Positions 16,943-26,210 of a DNA stretch of 64,000 bases are shown in pieces. The DNA comes from Pseudomonas koreensis (GTDB lineage Bacteria > Pseudomonadota > Gammaproteobacteria > Pseudomonadales > Pseudomonadaceae). Position 1 is the stretch's first letter. Each line of letters starts with the position of its first letter. Made by a program: the position numbers and the translations under genes. The notes beneath the pieces were generated by a model. The model did not search any database and had not been told where the DNA came from. It saw only the letters and a list, made by a program, of their open reading frames with translations. Location: the NCBI RefSeq assembly GCF_012986595.1, contig NZ_JAAQYM010000001.1, positions 124,001 through 188,000 on the forward strand. Reading direction: 5' to 3'.

Positions 16943-17738
16943 CGGCGGCGTCCGCGAGCGGCTCTTCAGGAGTAGCGGCCGACTTGGGTTCTTCCGGCAG
17001 GTCCAGGCTCAGATCCGGCGCGGCCGGGTGCAAAGCCTGTTCGTGCAACTGGTCGAACAGCTTGCCCATGACTTGGGTGATACGGGTTTCAATGCTGGCG
17101 TCGATCCGGCTGTGCGCGGTTTCAACCCGGCAACCACCGGGCATCAGCGACTCATCCTCGACGATGCGCCAGGATTCTTCGTGACGCTCGCGCAAGGCCT
17201 TGGCCTGCTCGAAATCCTGCGGATTGACGTACAGACGCACGTTGTCCACGCCCAACGGCAACAGCTTGAGCGCGTCGCGCATGACGTGTTCGATCTGGCT
17301 GGAATCAATCGCCAGTTCGCGCTTGATCACCTGTTTGGTGATGTGTTGCACGAGGTCGACCAGCGACTTTTCGATCTGCGTGTCCTGTTCGGCGATGGGC
17401 TCGAACAGGTGCGTCATCAGTTGCTCGAGGCTGGCCAGTTTCGCCGCCAGCGCGACTTCCGCTTCCTGTCGCACCTTGAGCGTGGCGCTGTGAAAACCTT
17501 CTTTCTCGCCGATGCCGAAGCCCTCGTTGTAAGCCTCCTGACGGATGCTTTCGAGTTCTTCCAGGGTCAGTGGCTGGACTTCCTCCAGCGGCACTTCTTC
17601 CATTTCCGGCGGTTCGGGCTCCGGCTCCGGCTCGGGTTCCGGTTTTGGCGGATCGAAGCTGGGCATGGCCCAGGATTCGAAACCACGAACATCCCGGGCG
17701 CGGATCAGATCCGTCACTGACTCGTCATGCTTGTCCAT
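16932..17738 (-). CDS. fliH: Flagellar assembly protein FliH
   Basis: FliH binds and restrains FliI and docks it at the C-ring. The 268-aa chain has a Pro/Glu repeat stretch at about residues 28-50 ([18 protein letters not shown]), a coiled-coil centre with [20 protein letters not shown], and the conserved C-terminal domain (about 120-235) with [18 protein letters not shown]. It lies 4 bp after fliG. Confidence 0.95.
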   Translation of the reverse strand: MDKHDESVTDLIRARDVRGFESWAMPSFDPPKPEPEPEPEPEPPEMEEVPLEEVQPLTLEELESIRQEAYNEGFGIGEKEGFHSATLKVRQEAEVALAAKLASLEQLMTHLFEPIAEQDTQIEKSLVDLVQHITKQVIKRELAIDSSQIEHVMRDALKLLPLGVDNVRLYVNPQDFEQAKALRERHEESWRIVEDESLMPGGCRVETAHSRIDASIETRITQVMGKLFDQLHEQALHPAAPDLSLDLPEEPKSAATPEEPLADAADAP

Positions 17739-17742
17739 GGGC

Positions 17743-18762
17743 TTAGATCATTTCCTCGCCACCCTTGCCACCGAGCACGATTTCGCCGGCTTCGGCCATG
17801 CGACGGGCAATGGTGAGGATTTCCTTCTGTGCGGTTTCCACGTCGCTGACGCGCACCGGGCCTTTGGCCTCGAGATCGTCGCGCAACAGTTCGGCGGCAC
17901 GTTTGGACATGTTCTTGAAGATCTTCTCCTTGACGCCCTCGTCCGAACCCTTGAGGGCCAGCACCAGCACGTCGGAGGACACTTCGCGCAACAGCGCCTG
18001 GATGCCGCGGTCGTCGACGTCGGCCAGGTTGTTGAACACGAACATGAGGTCTTCGATCTGACCGGACAGGTCTTCGTCGACTTCGCGGATCGAGTCCATG
18101 AGCTGGCCTTCGATCGAGCTGTCGAGGAAGTTCATGATGTCTGCCGCGCGCTTGATGCCACCCAGGGTGGTGCGCGAGGCATTCGAGTTGCCGGAGAACT
18201 GCTTCTCGAGAATCTGGTTCAGCTCTTTCAGTGCGGCCGGCTGCACGGTGTTCAACGACGAGACGCGCAGGATGATGTCGAGGCGCACCTTGTGGTCGAA
18301 GTTGCCGAGCACTTCACCGGCCTGATCCGGGTCGAGGTACGCCACCACGATGGCCTGGATCTGCGGGTGTTCGTAACGGATCACGTCGGCAACGGCGCGC
18401 GGCTCCATCCACTTCAGGCTGTCGAGGCCGCTGGTGTTGCCACCGAGCAGGATGCGGTCGATCAGGCCGTTGGCCTTGTCTTCGCCCAGCGCCTGGGTGA
18501 GCATTTTGCGCACGTAGTCGTCGGAGCCGACGCCGAGGCTGGTCTGGTCGCCGACGATGTCAACGAACTCGCTCATGACCTGCTCGACCTGCTCGCGATG
18601 GACGTTGCCCATCTGGGCCATGGCCACACCGACACGCTGAACCTCTTTGGGGCCCATGTGGCGCAGCACTTGCGCGGCATCGGTCGAACCCAGGGACAGC
18701 AGCAGAATCGCGGCTTTGTCGACCTTGTTCAGTTTGACGGTTGCGGCTCGGTTATCACTCAT
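17743..18762 (-). CDS. fliG: Flagellar motor switch protein FliG
   Basis: FliG couples stator force to rotor rotation. The 339-aa protein has the three armadillo-like domains, with the MS-ring-binding N-terminus (KVDKAAILLLSLGSTDAAQV), EHPQIQAIVVAYLDP in the middle domain (about 128-142) and the torque-generating C-terminal helix with DDRGIQALLREV and the charged segment near residues 275-305. The start overlaps fliF by 8 bp. Confidence 0.97.
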   Translation of the reverse strand: MSDNRAATVKLNKVDKAAILLLSLGSTDAAQVLRHMGPKEVQRVGVAMAQMGNVHREQVEQVMSEFVDIVGDQTSLGVGSDDYVRKMLTQALGEDKANGLIDRILLGGNTSGLDSLKWMEPRAVADVIRYEHPQIQAIVVAYLDPDQAGEVLGNFDHKVRLDIILRVSSLNTVQPAALKELNQILEKQFSGNSNASRTTLGGIKRAADIMNFLDSSIEGQLMDSIREVDEDLSGQIEDLMFVFNNLADVDDRGIQALLREVSSDVLVLALKGSDEGVKEKIFKNMSKRAAELLRDDLEAKGPVRVSDVETAQKEILTIARRMAEAGEIVLGGKGGEEMI

Positions 18763-20542
18763 CTGCGTTAATCCACTCTTTCACGACCTGAGCCACGCGA
18801 CCCGGATCTTCGGCCACCAAGCTCTTGATTGCATTCAGCTGTGCGTCGTAACCCTCACTCGGGCTCGGCAACAGAATGCTCTGCGGACCACCGAGGCTCA
18901 CGCGGTCGTTGGCCAGGTCGCCGTCCAGGCCGCCCATGCCACCGAGTTCCACGTCGCTGCCCAGACCGGCCAGCTCCTTGCCTTTGCCGCCACCGGTGAT
19001 GTTGTTCAACACCGGACGCAGCACACCAAACACCAGCACCAGGATGAACAACACACCCAGCACTTGTTTGACGATGTCCCAGAACCATGGCTGGGAGTAG
19101 AACGGAATATCGGCGACCACTTCACCGCGTTCGGCGGAGAACGGCATGTTGATCACGCTGACGCTGTCGCCACGGCTGGCGTCGAAACCGACGGCGTCCT
19201 GCACCAGACGGGTGAAGCGCGCCAGTTCATCGGCGCTCCACGGCGCACGGGTGGTTTCACCGTTGGCCGCATTGACCTTGACCTGATCGTCGACCACCAC
19301 CGACACCGACAGACGATTCAGGCGACCCTGCTGCTGTTTGGTGTGGCTGATGGAGCGGTCGAGCTCGAAGTTCTTGGTGGATTGTTGACGCTTGTCCGCC
19401 GGGTACGGTGCGAGCATCGGCTGGCCGGTGGCCGGGTCCATGATCTGCTGACCGTTGGCGTCAACCAATGGCTGACCTGGCTGGATCATGCCGCTGGAAG
19501 CTTGCGCACCACCGGTGGTTTGCGGTGCCGAAGCCGGCGCCGGCGGCTGGTTGCTCAGGGCCCCCGGCACACCTTGCGGGCCATTGCTGGCGGTGCGTTG
19601 TTCGTTCACCGACTGCTCGCTGCGCAACGCCGGTTGGTCCGGGTTGAACTGCTCGGCAGTGGATTCGACGGCACTGAAATCGATGTCGGCCGAGACTTCA
19701 GCCTTGTAGCGATCGTTGCCCAGTACCGGTTGCAGAATGTTGTGCACGCGCTGGGTGAGCATGCTTTCCATGCGGCGGCTGTAATCGAACTGCTTGCCGG
19801 CCATGGTCATTTCGGAGTTCTCCGCCTGATCGGAGAGCAGGTTGCCCTTCTGATCGACGACGGTGATCTGCGATTTGCTCAGCTCAGGAACGGAGGTCGC
19901 CACCAGGTTGATGATCGCCACCACCTGACCCGGCTCCAGCGAACGCCCGGAATACAGCTCGACCAGTACCGAAGCGCTTGGCTTGCGCTCATCACGCACG
20001 AACACCGAGCTCTTCGGAATCGCCAGGTGCACGCGGGCGCCCTTGACGTTGTTCAGGCTGGAGATGGTGCGCGCCAGTTCGCCTTCCAGACCGCGACGGT
20101 AGCGCGTCGCTTCCATGAACTGGCTGGTGCCCAGACCCTGTTCCTTGTCGAGGATTTCGAAACCGATGTTGCCGTCGCTGGGAGTGACACCAGCGGCCGC
20201 GAGTTTCATCCGCGCACGGGACAGATCGTCAGCCTTGACCAGCAAGGCGCCGGAGTTCGGCTCGACGGTATAGGGAATGTCGGCGGAGGCCAGAGTGTCC
20301 ATGACCTGCTTGGCGTCCATGCCGGCAAGGCTGCCGTACAACGGACGGTAATCCGGCTGCTGCGACCACAGCACCACGGCAAAGCCAATCGCCACGCTCG
20401 CAGCCAGGCCGACCAACAGGCCCACCTGACGCAGCATGGTCATCTCGGAGAGGTTTTCCAGGAAGGACAGGCCGAACAGCGGCGGTTTGCCGTCTATCGG
20501 GGTGGCCTTGGCCGGAACGTTATCGGCGACTGCTTCTGCCAT
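18755..20542 (-). CDS. fliF: Flagellar MS-ring protein FliF
   Basis: FliF forms the MS ring and houses the export gate. The 595-aa protein has membrane helices at about residues 38-59 and 485-508, YscJ-like ring-building motifs between them (PLYGSLAGMDAKQVMDTL, GFEILDKEQGLGTSQF), a long low-complexity Pro/Ala/Gln linker near 310-370, and the C-terminal FliG-binding segment ending VAQVVKEWINADE. Length is normal. It lies 15 bp after fliE. Confidence 0.97.
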   Translation of the reverse strand: MAEAVADNVPAKATPIDGKPPLFGLSFLENLSEMTMLRQVGLLVGLAASVAIGFAVVLWSQQPDYRPLYGSLAGMDAKQVMDTLASADIPYTVEPNSGALLVKADDLSRARMKLAAAGVTPSDGNIGFEILDKEQGLGTSQFMEATRYRRGLEGELARTISSLNNVKGARVHLAIPKSSVFVRDERKPSASVLVELYSGRSLEPGQVVAIINLVATSVPELSKSQITVVDQKGNLLSDQAENSEMTMAGKQFDYSRRMESMLTQRVHNILQPVLGNDRYKAEVSADIDFSAVESTAEQFNPDQPALRSEQSVNEQRTASNGPQGVPGALSNQPPAPASAPQTTGGAQASSGMIQPGQPLVDANGQQIMDPATGQPMLAPYPADKRQQSTKNFELDRSISHTKQQQGRLNRLSVSVVVDDQVKVNAANGETTRAPWSADELARFTRLVQDAVGFDASRGDSVSVINMPFSAERGEVVADIPFYSQPWFWDIVKQVLGVLFILVLVFGVLRPVLNNITGGGKGKELAGLGSDVELGGMGGLDGDLANDRVSLGGPQSILLPSPSEGYDAQLNAIKSLVAEDPGRVAQVVKEWINADE

Positions 20543-20557
20543 GACTCAATCTCGTCC

Positions 20558-20887
20558 TTAAACCGGCATCTGCATGATGTCTTGATAAGCCTGAACCAGC
20601 TTGTTGCGCACCTGGGTCAGAGCCTGGAACGACACGCTGGCTTTCTGCGAGGCGATCATCACGTCGGTCAGATCGACGCCGCTCTTGCCGACTTCAAATG
20701 CGTTGGCCAACTGAGTCGACGCCTGCTGGGTATCGCTGACTTTGTTGATGGCCTGACCGAGCATGTCGGAAAAGCTGCTGCCCGCCAGTTCAGGGACAGC
20801 GGAAGTCGATTTCGGCGCAGACATGGCATCCATTTGCATGGCCTTCATGTCCATCATCAACCGATTAAATTCAATACCTTGGCTCAT
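20558..20887 (-). CDS. fliE: Flagellar hook-basal body protein FliE
   Basis: FliE links the MS ring to the proximal rod. The 109-aa protein has the family pattern [20 protein letters not shown] (about 54-73) and a C-terminus [20 protein letters not shown] typical of FliE. It is the first gene of the fliE-J operon and is preceded by a sigma-54 promoter at 20949-20964, matching the RpoN/FleR control known in Pseudomonas. Confidence 0.96.
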   Translation of the reverse strand: MSQGIEFNRLMMDMKAMQMDAMSAPKSTSAVPELAGSSFSDMLGQAINKVSDTQQASTQLANAFEVGKSGVDLTDVMIASQKASVSFQALTQVRNKLVQAYQDIMQMPV

Positions 20888-20948
20888 GGTCTACTCTCTT
20901 GGGCGGCCCGCAATTTTTTGACACTCACTCGGCGGGTACACAGGTGTT

Positions 20949-20964
20949 AGCAACAAGGGTGCCA
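20949..20964 (-). promoter_or_regulatory. Sigma-54 promoter for fliE
   Basis: The minus strand reads TGGCACC-CTTG-TTGCT, one mismatch from TGGCACG-N4-TTGCW with exact spacing, about 62 bp before the fliE ATG. This is a class-type promoter expected for the basal body operon. Confidence 0.85.
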
Positions 20965-21014
20965 GCTATCGGGCAGCCTTTCAGAAAAGCGCGTCCAAAC
21001 ATTCGCGCCAGCGA

Positions 21015-22406
21015 TCAGGTGGCGAACAGATAGCCTTCGACGTCCATCCCGGCATCGCGCATTTGCGCCAGTTTGTAGCGCAGGGTGCGCGGGCTGATGC
21101 CGAGTTTTTCCGCAGCTTCCTTGCGCCGGCCACGCTCGGTTCGCAGGGTGTCGATGATCATCTGAAACTCCCGGCGCCGCAGGTCATCGCCCAGCGCACC
21201 GGCGGATTCGGCCTCGACTTCAATCTCGCGCACCAGCGGTTGCACCGGCGCAACGAGGGGCGCTGCGGTAAACGTCACCGCACCCGTCAGGCAGAAATCC
21301 TGCGGCTGAATCAGCCCGCCCTGCTGCAGAATCAGCGCCCGTTGAATGGCGTTATCCAGTTCCCGCACGTTGCCCGGCCACGGGTAACCGGTCAGGCAAG
21401 CCTGGGCTTCGGGCGAAAGTTTCGCCGCCGCATGCTTCATTTTATTGACGTGTTTGTTCAGCAACCGCTCGGCCAGCGGCAAGATATCGGCAGTGCGCTC
21501 GCGAAGTGGACGCCAAGCCAGGGGGAAAACCGACAGACGGTAAAAAAGGTCTTCACGGAAACGCCCCGCCGCGACTTCGCCCGCCAGATCACGGTTGGTG
21601 GTGGCGACCACGCGAATGTCCAGGGTGATGGGCTTGCGCGCGCCGACGCGCTCGACTTCGCGCTCCTGCAAGACCCGCAGCAACTTGGCCTGCAGGCCCA
21701 AGGGCATTTCGGAAATTTCATCGAGCAGAATGGTGCCGCCGTCGGCCTGCTCAAACTTGCCGGCCTGCGCCGCGATGGCACCGGTGAACGAGCCTTTCTC
21801 ATGACCGAACAGCGTGGCTTCGAGCATGTTGTCGGGAATCGCCGCACAGTTGATTGCAATGAATGGCTGGCTGGCACGATGGGAATGCTGGTGGATGTAG
21901 CGCGCCAGCACTTCTTTGCCGGTGCCGGACTCGCCGGAGATCAATACCGTGGAATCGCTGCGGGCGACCCGTGCCGCCAGCTCCAGCAACTGCGCACTGG
22001 CCGGCTCGACCGCCACCGGACCTTCACTGTCAGCAACGCTGACGCAGCCCAGGGCATGCCGCGACACCAGGTCCAGCAGCGCCTTGGGCTCAAATGGCTT
22101 GACCAGATAATCGGCCGCGCCCTGGCGCATCGCATCCACCGCACGCTCGACCGCGCCATGCGCGGTCATCAGCAACACCGGCAATTGCGGCTGCCGGGCA
22201 CGCAGCAGTCCAAGCAGTTGATGGCCGTCCATACCGGGCATGTTGACGTCGCTGACCACCAGACTGAACGCCTCGCGCTCGACCGCCTTCAACGCCTCCT
22301 CGGCGCTGCCGACGGCGTGATAGTCGTGACCGGCCAGTAACAGCGTATCGGCCAGCGCCTCGCGCAACGAGCGGTCATCCTCGACCAGCAAAACCTTGAT
22401 GCCCAT
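21015..22406 (-). CDS. fleR: Two-component response regulator FleR
   Basis: FleR is the sigma-54 activator of class III flagellar genes, phosphorylated by FleS. The 463-aa protein has a receiver domain (residues 4-118; Asp53 in LVVSDVNMPGMDG), an AAA+ domain (about 135-365; Walker A GESGTGKE) and a Fis-type helix-turn-helix (about 420-460; RRKEAAEKLGISPRTLRYKL). The sigma-54 contact loop reads GSFTGA instead of the usual GAFTGA, a tolerated variant. It is 5 bp after fleS in the fleSR operon. Confidence 0.96.
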   Translation of the reverse strand: MGIKVLLVEDDRSLREALADTLLLAGHDYHAVGSAEEALKAVEREAFSLVVSDVNMPGMDGHQLLGLLRARQPQLPVLLMTAHGAVERAVDAMRQGAADYLVKPFEPKALLDLVSRHALGCVSVADSEGPVAVEPASAQLLELAARVARSDSTVLISGESGTGKEVLARYIHQHSHRASQPFIAINCAAIPDNMLEATLFGHEKGSFTGAIAAQAGKFEQADGGTILLDEISEMPLGLQAKLLRVLQEREVERVGARKPITLDIRVVATTNRDLAGEVAAGRFREDLFYRLSVFPLAWRPLRERTADILPLAERLLNKHVNKMKHAAAKLSPEAQACLTGYPWPGNVRELDNAIQRALILQQGGLIQPQDFCLTGAVTFTAAPLVAPVQPLVREIEVEAESAGALGDDLRRREFQMIIDTLRTERGRRKEAAEKLGISPRTLRYKLAQMRDAGMDVEGYLFAT

Positions 22407-22411
22407 GACGT

Positions 22412-23620
22412 TTACTCAGCTCCCTGTGCAGCGGAAAACAACGGCAGGATGACCTGCGCGCACGTGCCGCGCCCGACCCGCGAGCGCAGCAGCAATTCTC
22501 CCTGATGCGCCCGCGCCACTGCCTTGACCACGGTCAGGCCGAGGCCGGTACCGGTGACTTTGGTGGTGAAAAACGGCTCGCCGAGACGCTCCAGCACCCG
22601 CGGCTCAATACCGCTGCCACTGTCGCTGACGCACAGGCGCAGGCTGTTGTCGCGGGTGTAGCAATGCACTTTCAGGCGCACGTTGCCGTCACTGGCCTGA
22701 ATCGCGTTTTCGATCAGATTCAAGATCGCCCCGACCAGCGTGTCGCGGTTGCACAGCAACTCGCCGGCGTGGCTGTCGCACTGCCAACGAATTGGCAAAT
22801 CCTGCACATGGGTCAGCGCCGCCGCTTGCAGCGACTGCATCAGGGCATTAGGGGTGATGCGGTCGGTCAATGGCAGCTCGCCACGGGCGAACACCAGCAT
22901 GTCGCGCACCTGATGCTCGAGCTCATGCAGACGCTCCTTGAGGCGTCCGGCAAAGCGCTGCTGGGTGGCGACCGGCAGCTCCTGCTCAGTCAAATGACTG
23001 GCGTAGAGCAACGCGGCGGACAGCGGTGTGCGAATCTGATGGGCCAGCGAAGCGACCATGCGCCCCAACGAAGACAAACGCTCATGGCGCGCCAGTTGGT
23101 CTTGCAGATGACGGGTTTCCGTCAGGTCATTGAGCAGCACCAACTGCCCCGGCTCGGCATCCAGCGAGCGGGTGGCAATCGACAGGCGTCGACCGTTCTT
23201 CAGGGAAATTTCGTGACCGTCGTCTTCACGCGGAGCGAAGCAACGGGCGATGACGTGACGCCACAACTCGCCTTCCAGCGGCAGCCCGAGCAGGTCGGTC
23301 GCCGCCGGATTGGCTTCGCGAACCATACCGTGGCCGTCAATTACGATGACGCCACCGGGCAACAGATCAAGGAGGTTTTGCAGACGGTTGGCCAGGCGTT
23401 CTTTCTCGGCCAGCTCCTGCATGCGCTGGGCGCTGACCACCGCCAGTTCACCCTTGAGCTCGGTGACCCGCGCTTCAAGCATGCTGTAGGAATCGGTCAG
23501 CTGGCTGGACATCTGATTGAACAGCGCAAATGCGTGCTCAAGCCCCTGACGGCTCGTCTGCTCGACGGACGACGATTGCCCCTCGGCATTGGAGGCAGAA
23601 GACATCTGGGCGTGGGGCAT
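22412..23620 (-). CDS. fleS: Flagellar sensor histidine kinase FleS
   Basis: FleS phosphorylates FleR. The 402-aa protein has no membrane segment and no signal peptide, so it senses a cytoplasmic cue. A coiled coil (about 40-80) precedes a PAS domain (about 83-170; LLDLLPGGVIVIDGHGMVREANPAA), followed by HisKA with phospho-His194 in SLAHQIRTPLSAALL and an HATPase domain (about 295-400; NLIENAIQAS, GSGIEPRVLERLGEPFFTTK, GTGLGLTVVK). It is preceded by a sigma-54 promoter. Confidence 0.96.
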   Translation of the reverse strand: MPHAQMSSASNAEGQSSSVEQTSRQGLEHAFALFNQMSSQLTDSYSMLEARVTELKGELAVVSAQRMQELAEKERLANRLQNLLDLLPGGVIVIDGHGMVREANPAATDLLGLPLEGELWRHVIARCFAPREDDGHEISLKNGRRLSIATRSLDAEPGQLVLLNDLTETRHLQDQLARHERLSSLGRMVASLAHQIRTPLSAALLYASHLTEQELPVATQQRFAGRLKERLHELEHQVRDMLVFARGELPLTDRITPNALMQSLQAAALTHVQDLPIRWQCDSHAGELLCNRDTLVGAILNLIENAIQASDGNVRLKVHCYTRDNSLRLCVSDSGSGIEPRVLERLGEPFFTTKVTGTGLGLTVVKAVARAHQGELLLRSRVGRGTCAQVILPLFSAAQGAE

Positions 23621-23673
23621 TGTGTTCTCTCGCTTGGCTGACCGTCAGTTAAACGGAACGTTGCGAGGGATGT

Positions 23674-23689
23674 AGCAATACCCGTGCCT
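23674..23689 (-). promoter_or_regulatory. Sigma-54 promoter for fleSR
   Basis: Minus-strand AGGCACG-GGTA-TTGCT matches the -24/-12 consensus except at the first base. It lies about 54 bp upstream of the fleS ATG, consistent with FleQ/RpoN control of fleSR in pseudomonads. Confidence 0.85.
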
Positions 23690-23730
23690 AAAAAAAACCG
23701 CTTATAAATGAAGAGCTTGAAAAACAGGCG

Positions 23731-25206
23731 TCAATCATCCGCCTGTTCGTCTCCTTCGCGCCGGCTCATGCCGTACTTGCGCATCTTCTCCACCAGCGTG
23801 GTGCGACGGATACGCAGGCGTTCGGCGGCACGCGCCACGATGCCATTGGCGTCGTCCAGTGCCTGCTGGATCAGGCCTTGTTCCAGACCACCGAGGTAGT
23901 CCTTCAGGTCCAGGCCTTCCGGCGGCAGCATGGCGTTGGCGGTGAAGTCCGGGGTATGGCCGTTGATCGCCACACGCTCTTCGAGATCGCTGCGCAGGCT
24001 GTCGACCATCTGCTCGTCTTCGTCGTCGACGTAGCGGAATTTTTTCGGCAACTCGACCACGCCGATCACCCCGTACGGGTGCATGATCGCCATGCGCTCC
24101 ACGAGGTTCGCCAGTTCGCGGACGTTGCCCGGCCAGCCGTGACGGCACAGCGACATGATCGCCGCCGAGTTGAAGCGGATCGAGCCGCGCTTCTCGTGCT
24201 CCATGCGCGAGATCAATTCGTTCATCAGCAGCGGGATGTCTTCGACGCGCTCACGCAGCGGCGCCATCTCGATCGGGAACACGTTCAGGCGATAGTAGAG
24301 GTCTTCGCGGAAGGTGCCGATCTCGATCATGCTTTCGAGATTCTTGTGGGTCGCGGCAATGATGCGCACATCGACGCTCTGGGTCTTGTTACTGCCCACG
24401 CGCTCGAAGGTGCGCTCCTGCAGGACGCGCAGCAGCTTGACCTGCATCGGCAGCGGCATGTCGCCGATTTCGTCAAGGAACAGCGTACCGCCGTTGGCCA
24501 GCTCGAAACGCCCGGCACGGCTGGTGATCGCGCCAGTGAAGGCACCCTTCTCGTGGCCGAACAGTTCGCTTTCGAGCAGTTCTGCCGGGATCGCCCCGCA
24601 GTTGACCGGGACGAATGGCGCGTCGCGACGCTTGGAATGGTAATGCAGGTTACGTGCGACCACTTCCTTGCCGGTACCGGACTCGCCGAGGATCAGCACG
24701 CTGGCGTCGGTGTCGGCCACTTGCTGCATCATCTGCCGCACATGCTGGATCGCCCGGCTGGTGCCGACGAGGCTGCGGAACAGGTTGGGTTCGCGATGAC
24801 GACCGCGCTCGCGGGCCTGGTCGTACATCTCGCGATAGACCTGGGCACGGTGCAGGGAGTCGAGCAGTTTGCTGTAGCTGGGCGGCATTTCCAGGGTCGA
24901 AAGCACCCGGCGGCGCTGGTCTTCCGGCAGGTCGACGGAAAAATTATCGCCCATCAGCAAAACCGGAAGGAACTCATCCCAAGTCGAGAGTGTCTTTAAC
25001 AAGCCCAAAAGTGCACCCGGAGCATTGACCGTCCCGATCAGTACACAGATGACTTCACGACTTGATGACAAAGAGCCGACAGCCTGCTGCCAGTCATGGC
25101 TGCCGCAGGGTAAATTTTCTTCACCGAGAAAATTTAAGATCACCGCCAGGTCGCGGCGGCGGACGCTATCGTCATCGATCAGCAGAATTTTGGTTTCACG
25201 CCACAT
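23731..25206 (-). CDS. fleQ: Flagellar master regulator FleQ
   Basis: FleQ is the AAA+ enhancer-binding protein at the top of the flagellar hierarchy and a cyclic-di-GMP receptor that also controls exopolysaccharide genes. The 491-aa protein has a divergent receiver-like N-domain (about 1-125; [19 protein letters not shown]) that is not expected to be phosphorylated, an AAA+ domain (about 150-385) with Walker A GESGTGKE and the sigma-54 loop GAFTGA intact, and a Fis-type helix-turn-helix (about 445-485). It is monocistronic between fleSR and fliT. Confidence 0.97.
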   Translation of the reverse strand: MWRETKILLIDDDSVRRRDLAVILNFLGEENLPCGSHDWQQAVGSLSSSREVICVLIGTVNAPGALLGLLKTLSTWDEFLPVLLMGDNFSVDLPEDQRRRVLSTLEMPPSYSKLLDSLHRAQVYREMYDQARERGRHREPNLFRSLVGTSRAIQHVRQMMQQVADTDASVLILGESGTGKEVVARNLHYHSKRRDAPFVPVNCGAIPAELLESELFGHEKGAFTGAITSRAGRFELANGGTLFLDEIGDMPLPMQVKLLRVLQERTFERVGSNKTQSVDVRIIAATHKNLESMIEIGTFREDLYYRLNVFPIEMAPLRERVEDIPLLMNELISRMEHEKRGSIRFNSAAIMSLCRHGWPGNVRELANLVERMAIMHPYGVIGVVELPKKFRYVDDEDEQMVDSLRSDLEERVAINGHTPDFTANAMLPPEGLDLKDYLGGLEQGLIQQALDDANGIVARAAERLRIRRTTLVEKMRKYGMSRREGDEQADD

Positions 25207-25378
25207 GCAATAGCAACTTCCCTAGTCAACTCAATGCCCGAAAAATGGGGCAAGCGAGACGCTTGCAGGACACCTTGTGCCTGTAGACGCCTGAAATCTG
25301 AAAACAGCCACTAGTTAAGTCAAAAAACCGTGCACAGTCAAATTTATGGCGCACATGTCTGGATTAACTGGGGGTTAA

Positions 25379-25675
25379 TTAACCAAACAGATGGTAAACG
25401 TTTGCCGCCTTTTGCGCTTGGGTGATCTGCGACATCTCGTTGGCTATCGCCTGCCGCTCACCCATGGCCGCCTCCAGAAGCTCCTTGTAGACGTGGAGCA
25501 ACTCCTCAAGGTTATTGCGCAAGGCCTCCTCATCCAGCGAGGCCTCGGCCATGACGTCTTCCATGCAGGAACGGCAAGCCAGATCCAGCTCGCCAATGGC
25601 TTCCCAGTTGCGTTCGGCCAGCGCGCTGACCAACGCTTCACGGGTATCGGCGATTCGCTGCAATACAAGACTCAT
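25379..25675 (-). CDS. fliT: Small flagellar chaperone, FliT-like
   Basis: A 98-aa helical protein placed right after fliS. The ATG at 25675 is chosen because AAGGAG lies 7 nt before it; an in-frame extension upstream overlaps the fliS end and is unlikely. It resembles the small protein found between fliS and fleQ in Pseudomonas (called FliT or FleP), which by position and helical content is a chaperone for the cap protein FliD or a pilus/filament regulator. No motif is diagnostic, so the symbol rests mainly on synteny. Confidence 0.75.
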   Translation of the reverse strand: MSLVLQRIADTREALVSALAERNWEAIGELDLACRSCMEDVMAEASLDEEALRNNLEELLHVYKELLEAAMGERQAIANEMSQITQAQKAANVYHLFG

Positions 25676-25685
25676 GGTGCTCTCC

Positions 25686-26081
25686 TTAAAACTGGGGACC
25701 TGGCGGAGCGATGCCGTCCCAGCCTTCCTTAACGGTGCGCAGCAGGCCTGCAACTTCGTCGAGTATCTTCGGATCACTCTTGACGTTGGCCTCGGCGAGT
25801 CGCTTCATCATGTAGATGTAAAGCTGGTTGAGCTCACCCACCGAGTCAGCACTGTTTTCCAGATCCAGGCCTTCACACAAACCACCGATGATGCCAACAG
25901 CTTTACTGATGGCCGTGCACTTGGCGGGAATATCCTTGCGCTCGATAGCGCCCTTGGCCTGAGCGATGCGCTCCAGGCCACCTTCCATCAACATTTGCAC
26001 CAGACGGTGCGGACTCGCCTCGGATGTCTGGGCGTGCGCGCCGACTTTCTGATATTGCCGAAGGGCTAACATTGGGTTCAT
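25686..26081 (-). CDS. fliS: Flagellin export chaperone FliS
   Basis: FliS binds the flagellin C-terminus and prevents premature polymerisation. The 131-aa protein starts MNPMLALRQYQKVG and has the typical SPHRLVQMLMEGGLERIAQAKGAIER segment (about 21-47) and SVGELNQLYIYMMKRLAEAN (about 77-96). It is preceded by GAGGT and followed 10 bp later by fliT. A strong terminator sits between it and fliD upstream, so it needs its own promoter, which I could not identify. Confidence 0.95.
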   Translation of the reverse strand: MNPMLALRQYQKVGAHAQTSEASPHRLVQMLMEGGLERIAQAKGAIERKDIPAKCTAISKAVGIIGGLCEGLDLENSADSVGELNQLYIYMMKRLAEANVKSDPKILDEVAGLLRTVKEGWDGIAPPGPQF

Positions 26082-26156
26082 GTTCTACCTCATTGCCACA
26101 ATGACTCGTATAACCAGTGTATCGCCAACGAATCACAGAACTTTAGATCAAAAGAC

Positions 26157-26197
26157 AAAAACCCGGCGCACGCCGATAAAGCGTAGCCGGGTTTTTG
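26157..26197 (-). terminator. Terminator after fliD
   Basis: AAAAACCCGGC at the left pairs with GCCGGGTTTTT at the right around an 18-nt loop, giving a U-tract on the minus strand (and the mirror on the plus). It begins 14 bp beyond the fliD stop and ends the fliC-flaG-fliD block. Confidence 0.85.
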
Positions 26198-26210
26198 TCG
26201 TTCTTGCCTG

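Noticed and set aside
26172..26179. GCCGATAA, a perfect FliA -10 sequence on the plus strand
   Set aside because: It lies in the loop of the fliD terminator, no -35 element is found 11 bp upstream, and there is no plus-strand gene to express.
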